Shown: piece by piece, positions 12,401 through 20,451 of the stretch
Position numbering within the stretch: position 1 is the stretch's first letter
How the letters are laid out: every line of letters begins with the position of its first letter
Assembly: GCA_029721515.1 (NCBI GenBank)
Contig: CM056556.1
Location: forward strand, 6,386,501 to 6,450,500
Reading direction: 5' to 3'
Length of the DNA: 64,000 bases
DNA from: Synanceia verrucosa
Taxonomy: Eukaryota; Chordata; Actinopteri; Perciformes; Synanceiidae
Program-made: the position numbers and the translations under genes
The notes under the pieces: generated by a model
What the model saw: the letters and a program-made list of their open reading frames with translations, nothing else
Database searches by the model: none
Told to the model about the DNA's origin: nothing

Positions 12401-13049
12401 GCATTCAAATTGTATACGAAGACTGGAATTTCCTAGCTCCAAATCAGAACTCCCGGCAAGTCAGATCTCAACAACCGGACATATAATTCATGTTATCTGC
12501 TACTGCCGTAAACAGTAGCTACATTTTTTTGATGTACGTTTGTAAGGCTGGAAGAGCTGGGAGCTCTAAACTTGGGGCTACATTGATCTGAGCTCTGGGT
12601 TCTGACTTCCACTTCCACACGTTAAGGCAAACTCTCTCTCTCTCCCCAGGGTCTAACCATGATAGAGCCCAAATTAAACAAAAATAAGTTATTGAGTTGA
12701 AATAATAATGATAATTGTAACAATAATAATAATAATAATAATAATACAATTAATGTTGATGATTACCATGATTAAAGGCCAAATTACAAACGTTCTAGAA
12801 CTGGTATTGATGGCAATCATATGAAAAAAATGTCAACAATACCCTGCCCTACAGTTGAGTGAGTGTTTCTTGGGAATGTACATGTGATTTTCTCGTGTTC
12901 CTGGTCATCAGGTGTGCCACAGCAAGAGTGGGGAGATCAACCCAGTGAAGGTGGGCAATCTGGTCAAGGCATATGTGGACAAATACAAACACTCCAGGAA
13001 ACACAAGAAAGGACAGGTCTCAGGGCAGGCACAGGAGAGCCTGTCATAG
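3414..13049 (+). CDS. phrf1: PHRF1: PHD and RING finger domain-containing protein 1
   Basis: Eighteen coding exons join in frame: 3414-3501, 3653-3781, 4058-4245, 4383-4466, 4560-4693, 4799-4890, 5241-5419, 5742-5874, 6004-6116, 6275-6468, 6776-6898, 7061-7215, 7609-9433, 9556-10820, 11028-11101, 11736-11858, 11951-12079, 12912-13049 (5,166 nt, 1,721 residues; human is about 1,650). The start has a strong GCCATGG context. Order of parts: acidic stretch (about 30-72); RING at 103-143 (C103, C106, C121, H123, C126, C129, C140, with the CPVD ending known in mammals); C4HC3 PHD at 187-231 (C187, C190, C202, C205, H210, C213, C228, C231); basic linker; Ser-rich region; YDPFDPT motif; RS-rich tract (about 1085-1250); SUMO-consensus array (1365-1420); and a conserved C-terminal Pol II CTD-interacting segment (about 1634-1712). 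Family knowledge: nuclear ubiquitin ligase acting on TGIF in TGF-beta signalling and a methyl-H3K36 reader in DNA repair. Identity is near certain; individual splice sites were chosen by eye. Confidence 0.95.
9255..9850 (+). other. phrf1: RS-rich tract of phrf1 spanning two exons
   Basis: This coding segment crosses the 122-bp intron 9434-9555. It is dominated by Arg-Ser and Ser-Arg dipeptides and basic Lys/Arg-Asp-Arg repeats (for example SRSRDRRRARS and KRHSRSKSRSRSRS). RS domains are typical of Pol II CTD-associated, SR-like proteins. Together with the C-terminal CTD-binding segment, this supports a transcription- or splicing-linked nuclear role. The reading frame is maintained across the junction AG|G (Arg). 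Confidence 0.85.
10211..10378 (+). repeat. phrf1: Eight-copy 21-bp coding tandem repeat in phrf1 (SUMO-consensus heptads)
   Basis: Eight in-frame 21-nt units encode heptads of the form E-P/L-V/F-E/K-M/I-K-T (residues 1365-1420). Each unit followed by the next E gives a psi-K-x-E SUMOylation consensus: MKTE three times, then IKTE five times. The last three units (EPVKIKT) are almost identical at DNA level, which suggests recent expansion. About a dozen further psi-K-x-E sites (VKTE, VKVE, VKKE, IKKE, IKAE, IKSE, VKQE, VKSE) are scattered through the same disordered region. That they are used for SUMOylation is inference. Confidence 0.9.
11175..11442. mobile_element. MITE-like element with CAGGG/CCCTG ends in a phrf1 intron
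   Basis: A 268-bp block begins CAGGGCGTTTTCACACC and ends in GGCCCTG. Its ends are imperfectly inverted: GGTTTGTTTGCTCTGGTCC at the left against GGTT..ACCGAACTAAACAAGG at the right. CAGGG-type termini suggest a non-autonomous hAT-like element. The flanks do not show a clean 8-bp duplication, so either the insertion is old or the boundaries are slightly off. It sits within intron 11102-11735, away from splice signals. Confidence 0.5.
12172..12851. mobile_element. hAT-type non-autonomous DNA transposon with 8-bp target-site duplication
   Basis: The element begins TAGGGCTGGGT and ends ACCCTGCCCTA, terminal inverted repeats with one mismatch over 11 bp. It is flanked by CAGTTGAG at 12164-12171 and again at 12852-12859, a perfect 8-bp direct repeat as expected for hAT superfamily insertion. 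The 680-bp interior has no transposase frame and contains an (AAT)n run at 12718-12747. It occupies most of the last phrf1 intron (12080-12911), ending about 60 bp from the final exon's acceptor. Confidence 0.75.
12718..12747. repeat. (AAT)n microsatellite
   Basis: A run of about ten AAT units lies inside the hAT-like element in the last phrf1 intron. Confidence 0.85.
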
Positions 13050-14911
13050 CCGATGAGGAGGCATGAATAACAGGCAAGGACAGCCACACACAAACAAACA
13101 CTTCCTGTTTTACTTGGTGTCATATCACTGGGTGGCATCTCAGACTCAAACCCAAAATGGTTAGATTTTCACCAGGATTTGCTCAAAGCTTCGAGACAGA
13201 ACATTTTCTAAAATGTTGAGCTTTTCTGCCTTTTTGAAGACAAAGTTTTTGTTTATCACTTGGACTACACCTTCTGATATCTTGTGCTTGGACTGTCGCT
13301 GTCAAGAACAGGTCTATGTGTAGCACATCTCAGAAATTTATGGGGAGTCCTCGAGGTTGTGCCTTAAAGAGGCACATCTTAAAAACCTTCCCGTGGTGTA
13401 ATATTTCTCCATCAGGAGGATGCAGTGAGGCTTCCAGTTTCCCATGGCTCTTTTGTTTTGTGGGAGTGAAGGGGTATTTATCAGTGGCAAAACTTTTTGT
13501 TAGTTAAGAAGTGGTACACAAAGTATGCACGATATGCATATTTAAGAAGTTTGTCACATCAAGGAACAACACTGTTATGCAATTTTTGTAGAATATTTAT
13601 CAGTAGAGTAACTCATCAATTTTACATTTGGTTGTAAATAATATAGATTTGATATATATCCACTCCTGTTGTGAATAACTGACACGATAGTTCTTAGTTT
13701 ATAGAGTTGATAGGTATTTGTGTTTTTTTTAAATTTGAAAGCCTCCCCTGATTGTCTTTGACTACATCTCGAATACCTAATTTGAGCTAAATCTAGTCCA
13801 GTGTACAACAGGTGAATACTGGCTCAGCATTTTGAAAAAATTTGAACAACAGAGTCACTTGTCAAATGCACAATCTCCCCCAATAAAAGAGATTCTATTT
13901 GTTTTGTTTTTAAACAATGAAGATTACAGTCACACAGCAGGAGGTTGTATTGATTTTATTTTGGAGTGAAAATGGATATAATATGAGATGCAGTCCCCAT
14001 TATCTTGCAAAAATACGAATGTCAATATTTTGTCACTGTTTCCTGGTGCTCTCCCATCGACAAACAGTTTAAATGCAGTTGATTTTTGTTTATTTAATGT
14101 ATATTATTGTGTATTAAGCTAGGTTTGGTTGCATGATGTCATGGTTTGTGAGTTCAGTTTATTGTCTGTTTATCAAAAAGGAGGAATGGAACATCTCATA
14201 AGTCACAGCATTTTCCAAGGTAGGTGTGATAGAAGTCTTTTAGTTGGGAACATGAATCTTTTCAGTGTTCGCCTGCAGCACACAGCCTCATTATGACTAC
14301 ATTGTCTTAAACCTAAACCCTCACCTAATCCTTTACTATACTGCATTGCTTTCTTTAACAGAAATGTTCATGAGAAACTAATTCTGTGTGTCCATCATTT
14401 TGTTGTCTACAGTGTAAAGATGTCTGGTTGGACTTTGTTGTCACGTTTAATTCGGTTTTATAAAGCCAAGGACTAATAGTGGAAGAGTCTACTAAAACAG
14501 GTGCTTCTGTTAATCTGAATGTATTTTTTTTCTGCATTTACTTGATCAGACAGACCAGGTGTTTCAAAAAGGGAACACAATAAATCACTGGTGATAATTA
14601 GGGGTTTGTCTCACTTTAATTCACTTACTTGATTATCCTTTCCTAGCATCATATTTGGATTAAAGGCATTTTGCACTTGAAGTGATAACAAGTGAAGATA
14701 TGCTATGAGAACTATAGTGATGCAGGTTTTTCTGCATGCAATCACCTCATGTCTTGGTGCGACATTTTAAAGTCAGGAGTCATATTTTGTTTTTTTTAAG
14801 GATGCGTAATGAAAACAAGATCCCATCATTTATTAGTTATATGTTGCATCAGATCTGAGATCTCATTCAAGGTTTAACAGTTTATTTGAAAACTATCTGA
14901 TGACAGTTTGG
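13050..14911 (+). other. phrf1: phrf1 3' UTR and tail-to-tail interval with irf7
   Basis: No coding sequence is seen between the phrf1 stop (13047-13049) and the irf7 stop (15484). The interval is AT-rich and should hold the 3' UTRs of both genes, which converge here. Canonical AATAAA on the plus strand occurs at 13882, 14579, 14956 and 15159. TTTATT (AATAAA for irf7) occurs at 14912, 14881 and 14829. If the nearest signals are used, the two mRNAs end about 1 kb apart and do not overlap. Confidence 0.5.
13882..13887 (+). terminator. phrf1: Candidate phrf1 polyadenylation signal
   Basis: This is the first canonical AATAAA downstream of the phrf1 stop, about 830 nt into the 3' UTR. It is followed by T/GT-rich sequence (GTTTTGTTTTT) within 30 nt. 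A second AATAAA at 14579-14584 is an alternative distal site. Confidence 0.45.
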
Positions 14912-14917
14912 TTTATT
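14912..14917 (-). terminator. irf7: Candidate irf7 polyadenylation signal
   Basis: TTTATT on the plus strand reads AATAAA in the irf7 direction, about 570 nt beyond the irf7 stop codon. Further AATAAA copies on the same strand lie at 14881 and 14829. Which site is used cannot be decided from sequence. Confidence 0.4.
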
Positions 14918-15483
14918 TAGTGTAAAAGTACAAATATGAAAAATGACCAGCAAGGAATAAAAACGGAGTGCAAAAAACTTAACAACAAACATGGATATAC
15001 AGTATGATGCAGTCAGTGGCTGCATGACGCATAAAAAAACCAACCCAGATATGTTAATTAACCTTCATTTGCATTTTACAAGCTCATAAATATGTGATCA
15101 AAAAGCAAAACACTTGATATGCCAAAGGGTTTTCCATCATGTTAGGCATCATTTGATTAATAAATACATTCATTCATGAGATGATTAGGCAGTAATCCTG
15201 TGAAAGTTGATCTATTAATCCAACAGTGGAAGAGCTCATTTCTACTTACTGTATGTAGTGATAAAAAATGTCAGTTTGTGACTAATATGAACAGGAGATA
15301 TTGAAAATGGTGGAGCTACTGTTGATCAGTAATGACACATTTTACAACATGATATTTAATTCTGTCCTTCTGCTTAATGTTCTTTAAAACATTCAACAGG
15401 TCTCCAGTTTGGCTACTTTTAGGCGAAACTTCAGGTAACAGCATGGTGTGGTCCTATAGACAGGCTGAAATAGGTGTCACATG

Positions 15484-18400
15484 TCAGATTTGAGGTAGAA
15501 AAGAAGCAGCAGCTCGTGCCGGCTCTTCAACTATCGGCGGACCAAAGACAGAGCTGATAAGATCGTAGAGGCTGTTGTGTGAGATCTGTAGGCTGACGTT
15601 GGCGCTGTGGAGGGACGAAGCCCCCTCCATCTGGGCCATCTCATGAAAGTGGCGACAGATCAGAGGGACCACCTACAGGAGCAAAGCGACGCATTGAGTC
15701 ATTTCACAGCTACTTAAAAAGTAAAGAGGTGAAGCTCAGGAAAAAAAAAACAGGAAAGCTGTTACCTTGACTACGATGAGCTTCTTCTCCAAAGGTTTTC
15801 CATCAGGGAACTTCTCTCCAAAGCACATGTTGATGGTGTAGTTAGGGGAGCCGCCATTGTTCTCTTTAAACTGCTTCAGTTCTGAAACAGATAAAGGTGC
15901 AACCATTTATTTCAAGTAAAGCTGACTTCACATACAATGCAGCAGTGATAATAGTAATGTTTTTATAAAATAAGCAAGAGATCCACAGCTACCGTTGACA
16001 AACTTGCCAAAGCTGAGGAGCTCCACCATCGTGTTCTGGGGAAGCTTGCTCGGTCCTGGTTGATCCAGACTGGGATCACTGGTGCTGGCAAACACATGGC
16101 ACCTGTCCTGCCTCCAGGCATAGATACCAGTGTCCCGCACCTCCAGGAATAGACCTCTCTGGATGCTATTCAGGATGCGGTTTGTGTACTCAATCTAGTG
16201 TAAAGAAAGTTGGAAATAGTTGTCTATGTTGTATATAAACTAAAAATTACCACCCATAAGAATTTCATATTGCTTCCTCCTGTGATGGTTTCTGTTTCTC
16301 ACTGAAAAGAAACTCTCACTCAACTTTTTTAAACTTGTCCCCCCTGAATGCTCAAATCAACACATCACATGGTGAAGAGGTCCTATTTTGCTTTGGTGCC
16401 ATTTCCCTTTCCATAAAAGATTTTTTTTTTGCATGTAAAAGGTCTGAAGCAGCTTAGTTGAGGTTATACCTTTTCCTTCGTTTCATGACGCCACCAAGTA
16501 ACGTATTTGTATAACACTCAAACAAATCTGCCAAGGCAGCATTCTGTAACGATTTTGTCCTCTATGTAGTTTTTTTAATATTAATAGAATATTAATATTT
16601 GACTATAAGAATGTCGAAGATTATAAATTGAGAGTTCTTTTCCGGATATATTGAGACCAGTTGTGTTACTCTAGCTCCTTCCTACATGAAGTTATGGTTA
16701 AAAATGCATATTTGACCTTGGTGGCCTTGACCTTTTACTGATCTTGACCAAACTGAATCAGTGACTTCTGGATTCCTGTATTAATTAATGTACCAAATTA
16801 GGTTACGATTGGCTGAAAATTGTACACCCTGGAGCATTCTGAAATATGCAAAATCTCCCATACATTACTATGGCATGACCTTTCCTTTTTTAGGTTTGGC
16901 CACTTCTGACCATCCATCCATCCATTTTCTACCGCTTATCCTCATAGGGTCGCGGGGGGGTGTCGCGGGGGGGTGTCGCGGGGGGGTGTCGCAGGGGGGT
17001 GTCGCAGGGGGGTGTCGCAGGGGGGTGTCGCGGGGGGTGTCTTAGGGCAGAAGGCAGGGTACACCCTGGACAAGTCTCCACCTCATCGCAGACACATCAC
17101 ATTCACACCTACGGGCAATTTAAATTAGCCAATTAACCTAATCCATGCATGTTTTTGGATGGTGGGAGGAAGCCAGAGTACCCAGAGAGAACCCATGCAG
17201 ACACGGGGAGAACATGCAAACTCCACACAGAAAGGCCCCGGGCTGGGATTCGAACCCGGTGCCTTCTTGCTGTGAGGTGACAGTGCTAACCACTACACCA
17301 CCGTGCCGCCCGCCACTTATGACCAATCCAAAATCCATCCGTAACTTTTTTTAGTTATTAATTTGGCATGACCTTTCATTTGACTTTCATGACCTTGAAT
17401 TGGATCCGATCACCACCAAAAATTAATCGGTTTTATGTTAGGCCACTTATGACCAATCCTCTAAATTTTGTTAAAATCAGTCCATAACTTTTTGAATTAT
17501 TTTGCAAAACACCACATAAACAAACAAACGCTGGTGAAAAAATAACCTCCTTGGCGGAGGTAATAAGCTAAAAATCAGCTTAACATATGAGGATGGCCCA
17601 AATTCACTCATTTTTATAATGTAAAAACATTGTACCTGTTTGTGATCCAGCAGACTGTCAGTGGGAGGGAAGCAGAGATGATGGGCATTGAAGTCATGGA
17701 CTTCCTGTTGGTAGTGGAGCTGTAGAAGAGCAGTGGTCAGTGTGGTCTTCAGCATTTCTCTTTTCCTGTAGTGGATGGAGATCTCCAGGTCATAGATACT
17801 TGGCTGTAGAGAACTGAGGACTGTTGGAGGGTTTACTGCAAAAATAAAACAAAAACATAATCACATTTCATAAGTGTTTGACTAGCATTTTGTTCTAATA
17901 AATACATTTAATTTGGCTCAACATACCCTCACAGTAAGAAGGCTGAGCTGATAAAAGCTGTGGGTGATTCTCAGCTGCTACTGGATAGCTTCCAGGGACA
18001 GCTGGATTGTGCTGACCATAGTCCTCTACCCACAGTTGTTCCTCTATTGAAGGCAATAAAAGGCAAATTAAGCAATATTTAATCTTGATAATAAACCATG
18101 TAAAATCATAAACCTCTGTATTTGCGTAGGACACCACCGTACCTGACGGATGGTTGCTGAGACCCAGGGCCATGAAATCGTTGAGCAGATTATGCTGTTT
18201 GGAGAACAAAACCAGTGTATTGAAGGGAAGCGAGCACCACAAAGAAAATCATTGTGATATGAAAACATGTAACAGAAGTGAAACGTGCACTCAAGGCAAT
18301 CCTGCACCTCGTTTCCTGAGGGGAAGCACTCTATCGGGGAGCTGTAGATATCTGGAGCGTCCTCCTGCGACTCTTGCATTGGCAGACTTTCATAGTTGTC

Positions 18401-20203
18401 TGCAGATAAAAGAAAAAAACACACATTCATTGACAGTGAATCTGCTAAACATGCAGTTAATTCAGTTAATTGATTATTGTCTTACACTCTGTGTTGATTA
18501 TCTCGTAGATTTTATGAGGGTCGTCAGAGTTCTTGGAATTATCCTGTACCATCTTGAAGCGCACAGAGAGGTTGTTCAGAGCGCATCGGAAGTTGGTTTT
18601 CCACCTGGCCTTGTTGTTGGGGAACTCGTTGATTTTCCCGCTTGCTACTGCCCATGCCTGAACCATGAACAGAGACGCATCAATACACTCTACAGCCCAC
18701 ATGTGAGCAAATATGGCTGTCCTGCCATCAAAAGTGAAGACAACGTACAGGAATGGTTTGTTACGTTCTCACTGAAACTCATGGGAAGTGGAACCACTGG
18801 TGTCGACAAGCCATAATTATCCCTGTCAATGGCTGTGGCACAGTATTACATTATTATATAATGCTCTATAGTGATACTGTAGTTATATCAGGCAGCCACC
18901 AGCATCTGATAGAATCCCACTGTGTCATACAACACTAGTATTACAACCTACCCGGAATATTTTACTGTCCTCATCATTGCAGTCCTTTCTGGAGTTGTGC
19001 TTCCAAGGGACTCTGAACTTGTTTTGGCCCTCATAGCGCAGGCCCGTGTACTGGCCTGTTTCCACCTGCTCTATGAGCCAGCTGGCAAACTGAGGCTTGG
19101 GAGGGCTGAGAGGAAACGTGATGGATCAGAGAGAGGAAATAGACACAATAACCTTAACCACTCATACGCAAAACACAACAGTGCAGTCTGCTTACACATT
19201 GTGAATTTTAGTTTTTTTTCTCACGTAGACAGTCCAAAAAGAAGAAGAAAGAAAGCACTGTCAGCACCTTGTCGTCATCAACATGGTGCAAAGAAAATTC
19301 ACCAACATCCACACAAGACTTATTCAGCATATCATAGCTTTCAAAATGGCTTGAATACCTTCTTTTACAAGCTAAGATAATCCTTTAATATGACTATATG
19401 TTACAGCAGATAACTGTAACCTCACAGCAAGAAGGTACTGGGTTCGAATCCCGGCCCGGGGCCTTTCTGTGTGGAGTTTGCATGTTCTCCCCGTGTCTGT
19501 GTGGGTTCTCTCCGGGTACTCTAGCTTCCTCCCACCATCCAAAAACATGCATGGGGATTAGGTTAATTGTCTAATTTAAATTGACCGTAGGTGTGAATGT
19601 GAGTGTGAGTGGTTGTCTGTTTCTATGTGTCCTCTGATGAGGTGGAGACTTGTCCAGGGTGTACCCTGCCTTCTGCCCTAAGACAGCTGGGATAGGCTCC
19701 AGCCCCCCCACGACCCTATGTGAGCGGTAGATAATGGATGGATGGATGGATGGATGTTACAGCAGCAAAGTGGAGAATGCAACATTACAATAAACCCAAA
19801 TAAAAGAAAGAACTAGTGACATAAGTACACAAGTGTATCAAGTAGAACATGTCAATCTAAGTAGATACTGTAACAAAGATAAGCAAGTCAGTAGTTAGCC
19901 TTAAGAATGTAAGTGGAACTAACTACTAATACTAAGTAAACAATTTATAACCATCTAAATAAAAACTAAGTCAGCATATACACAACATAAGTGAACACAA
20001 TACTTCTGTTATCTGTCATAAGATAACGGAAGTATTGCACACATTATTACACATGTAATAACCGAGGGAGTTGATTCACTCGCAGCAGACCTGTTTGTTG
20101 TACAATACAGAAGAAAATACGCTGCACTTTATGGAAAAGTTCAATAAAATGTAGACACACACACCCAGCAGTTTCCATGGTAACTCAGCACTTACCTTTG
20201 CAT
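15484..20203 (-). CDS. irf7: Interferon regulatory factor 7
   Basis: Ten coding exons on the minus strand join in frame, listed in transcript order: 20203-20196 (ATGCAAAG only), 19105-18952, 18657-18486, 18399-18308, 18194-18143, 18043-17927, 17835-17636, 16194-15993, 15881-15766, 15672-15484. They total 1,302 nt and 433 residues, normal for fish Irf7. The DNA-binding domain covers residues 5-111 with W12, W37, W56 and W73; position 27, where mammals have a fifth Trp, is Tyr. The IRF-association domain spans about 203-385, and a Ser-rich regulatory tail (about 388-414) includes LQIS at 399-402. Family role: a latent cytoplasmic factor phosphorylated by TBK1/IKK-epsilon downstream of RIG-I-like and Toll-like receptors; it dimerises, enters the nucleus and drives type I interferon genes. 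Tail-to-tail adjacency with phrf1 matches human 11p15.5 and supports irf7 over irf3. The donor of the fourth coding exon (GAG|GTGCAG) is weak. Confidence 0.95.
16912..17311 (-). mobile_element. tRNA-like SINE, copy 1 (sense to irf7), with 13-bp TSD
   Basis: Read on the minus strand, it starts GGGCGGCACGGTGGTGTAGTGG and carries a Pol III A-box-like TGGTGTAGTGG and a B-box GGTTCGAATCC. It continues through the GGCCTTTCTGTGTGGAGTTTGC and GTGGGAGGAAGCC blocks and ends in a (GGAT)n tail. Direct repeats GCCACTTCTGACC (16899-16911) and GCCACTTATGACC (17312-17324) flank it as a target-site duplication with one mismatch. It lies in irf7 intron 7 (16195-17635). Near its 3' end it contains an expanded 13-bp minisatellite. 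Confidence 0.8.
16948..17041. repeat. 13-bp G-rich minisatellite inside the SINE
   Basis: About seven tandem units of TGTCGCGGGGGGG or its CGCA variant occur in a row, each with a run of at least six G. Unit types are grouped: CGCG units first, then three CGCA units, then a shorter CGCG unit. The second SINE copy, at 19.7 kb, has only a single version of this segment (CCCCCCACGACCC on its plus strand), so the array expanded after insertion. The G-runs are on the irf7 template strand. Confidence 0.9.
19375..20000 (-). mobile_element. LINE-like 3' tail in irf7 intron 1, split by a SINE
   Basis: The sequence on either side of the SINE (about 19375-19409 and 19754-20000) matches the fragment at 1838-2065. 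Both have AAGATAATCCTTTA, then TTACAGCAGCAAAGT, and later ACTAAGTCA.CATA..ACATAAGTG. It therefore represents a second minus-oriented copy of the same non-LTR 3' tail, later interrupted. No protein-coding remnant is visible. Confidence 0.5.
19410..19753 (+). mobile_element. tRNA-like SINE, copy 2 (antisense to irf7), 5'-truncated, with 12-bp TSD
   Basis: The segment contains GGTTCGAATCCCGG (B-box), the GGCCTTTCTGTGTGGAGTTTGCA block, CTTCCTCCCACCATCC and a (GGAT)n tail, the same family as the copy at 16.9-17.3 kb but in opposite orientation. It lacks the A-box end. Perfect direct repeats ATGTTACAGCAG at 19398-19409 and 19754-19765 mark the insertion. It lies in irf7 intron 1 (19106-20195) and is nested in an older LINE-like tail. 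Confidence 0.85.
19998..20037. other. 17-bp inverted repeat (hairpin) in irf7 intron 1
   Basis: CAATACTTCTGTTATCT (19998-20014) is followed, after the 6-nt loop GTCATA, by AGATAACGGAAGTATTG (20021-20037). The arms pair over 17 bp with a single mismatch. It lies at the end of the LINE-like tail, about 160 bp from the donor of the first coding exon. Confidence 0.75.
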
Positions 20204-20330
20204 CTCTCAGCAAACGTGTTGCCACTCAAGTGTTGCTGCTCTGAGCTGCTTTGTTGCATTTAAAGTATCGGTGTTTCCTCCTCGGTGGGAGGTGCAGGGT
20301 GAGTTTGATTTAGGCACAAGGAGACGCCTC
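20204..20330 (-). promoter_or_regulatory. irf7: irf7 5' UTR and core promoter region
   Basis: Upstream of the ATG (20203) the minus strand reads through short unique sequence containing ACTTTAAATGC near 20265, a possible TTTAAA core element. No in-frame upstream start is apparent next to the coding start. The start codon context (GAGAGATGC) is moderate. The 5' end of the transcript is not determinable from sequence. Confidence 0.4.
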
Positions 20331-20439
20331 CTCTCTCAGCACTAGACAGAATATGAAGCTGCTCTTAGTGTGTGTAGAAGACTCCCTCTGCAGACCGGTA
20401 GCAGAGGATGAGGTTGGTTGGAAAAGTGGAATTTCAGGA

Positions 20440-20451
20440 GAAAGTGAAAGT
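20440..20451. promoter_or_regulatory. irf7: ISRE / IRF-binding element upstream of irf7
   Basis: GAAAGTGAAAGT fits the GAAANNGAAA core of interferon-stimulated response elements, the site bound by ISGF3 and IRF proteins. It lies about 240 bp upstream of the irf7 ATG. Irf7 is a known interferon-inducible gene in vertebrates, so an ISRE here implies a positive feedback loop. Binding is inferred from the motif only. Confidence 0.6.

Larger units (their letters stand above)
16660..17567. repeat. Older dispersed repeat in irf7 intron 7, split by a SINE
   Basis: The flanks of the SINE form a repeated-looking sequence with internally recurring phrases: GGCATGACCTTTC, GGCCACTT.TGACCAATCC, AAAATCAGTCCATAACTTTTT. 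It terminates in CCTCCTTGGCGGAGGTAATAA, a small palindromic end. This ending and the 'CCATAACTTTTTGAATTAT' phrasing are familiar from an abundant dispersed repeat in teleosts. Family assignment is from memory and was not aligned. It has no coding capacity. Confidence 0.5.

Noticed and set aside
18154..18816. 220-codon plus-strand frame
   Set aside because: It runs antisense across several irf7 exons and introns. The splice-consistent irf7 reading explains the sequence.
15484..20203. irf3 instead of irf7
   Set aside because: Tail-to-tail linkage to phrf1 and the GASSL...SAN.SL / NSLYD tail fit IRF7. Only the LxIS is IRF3-like.
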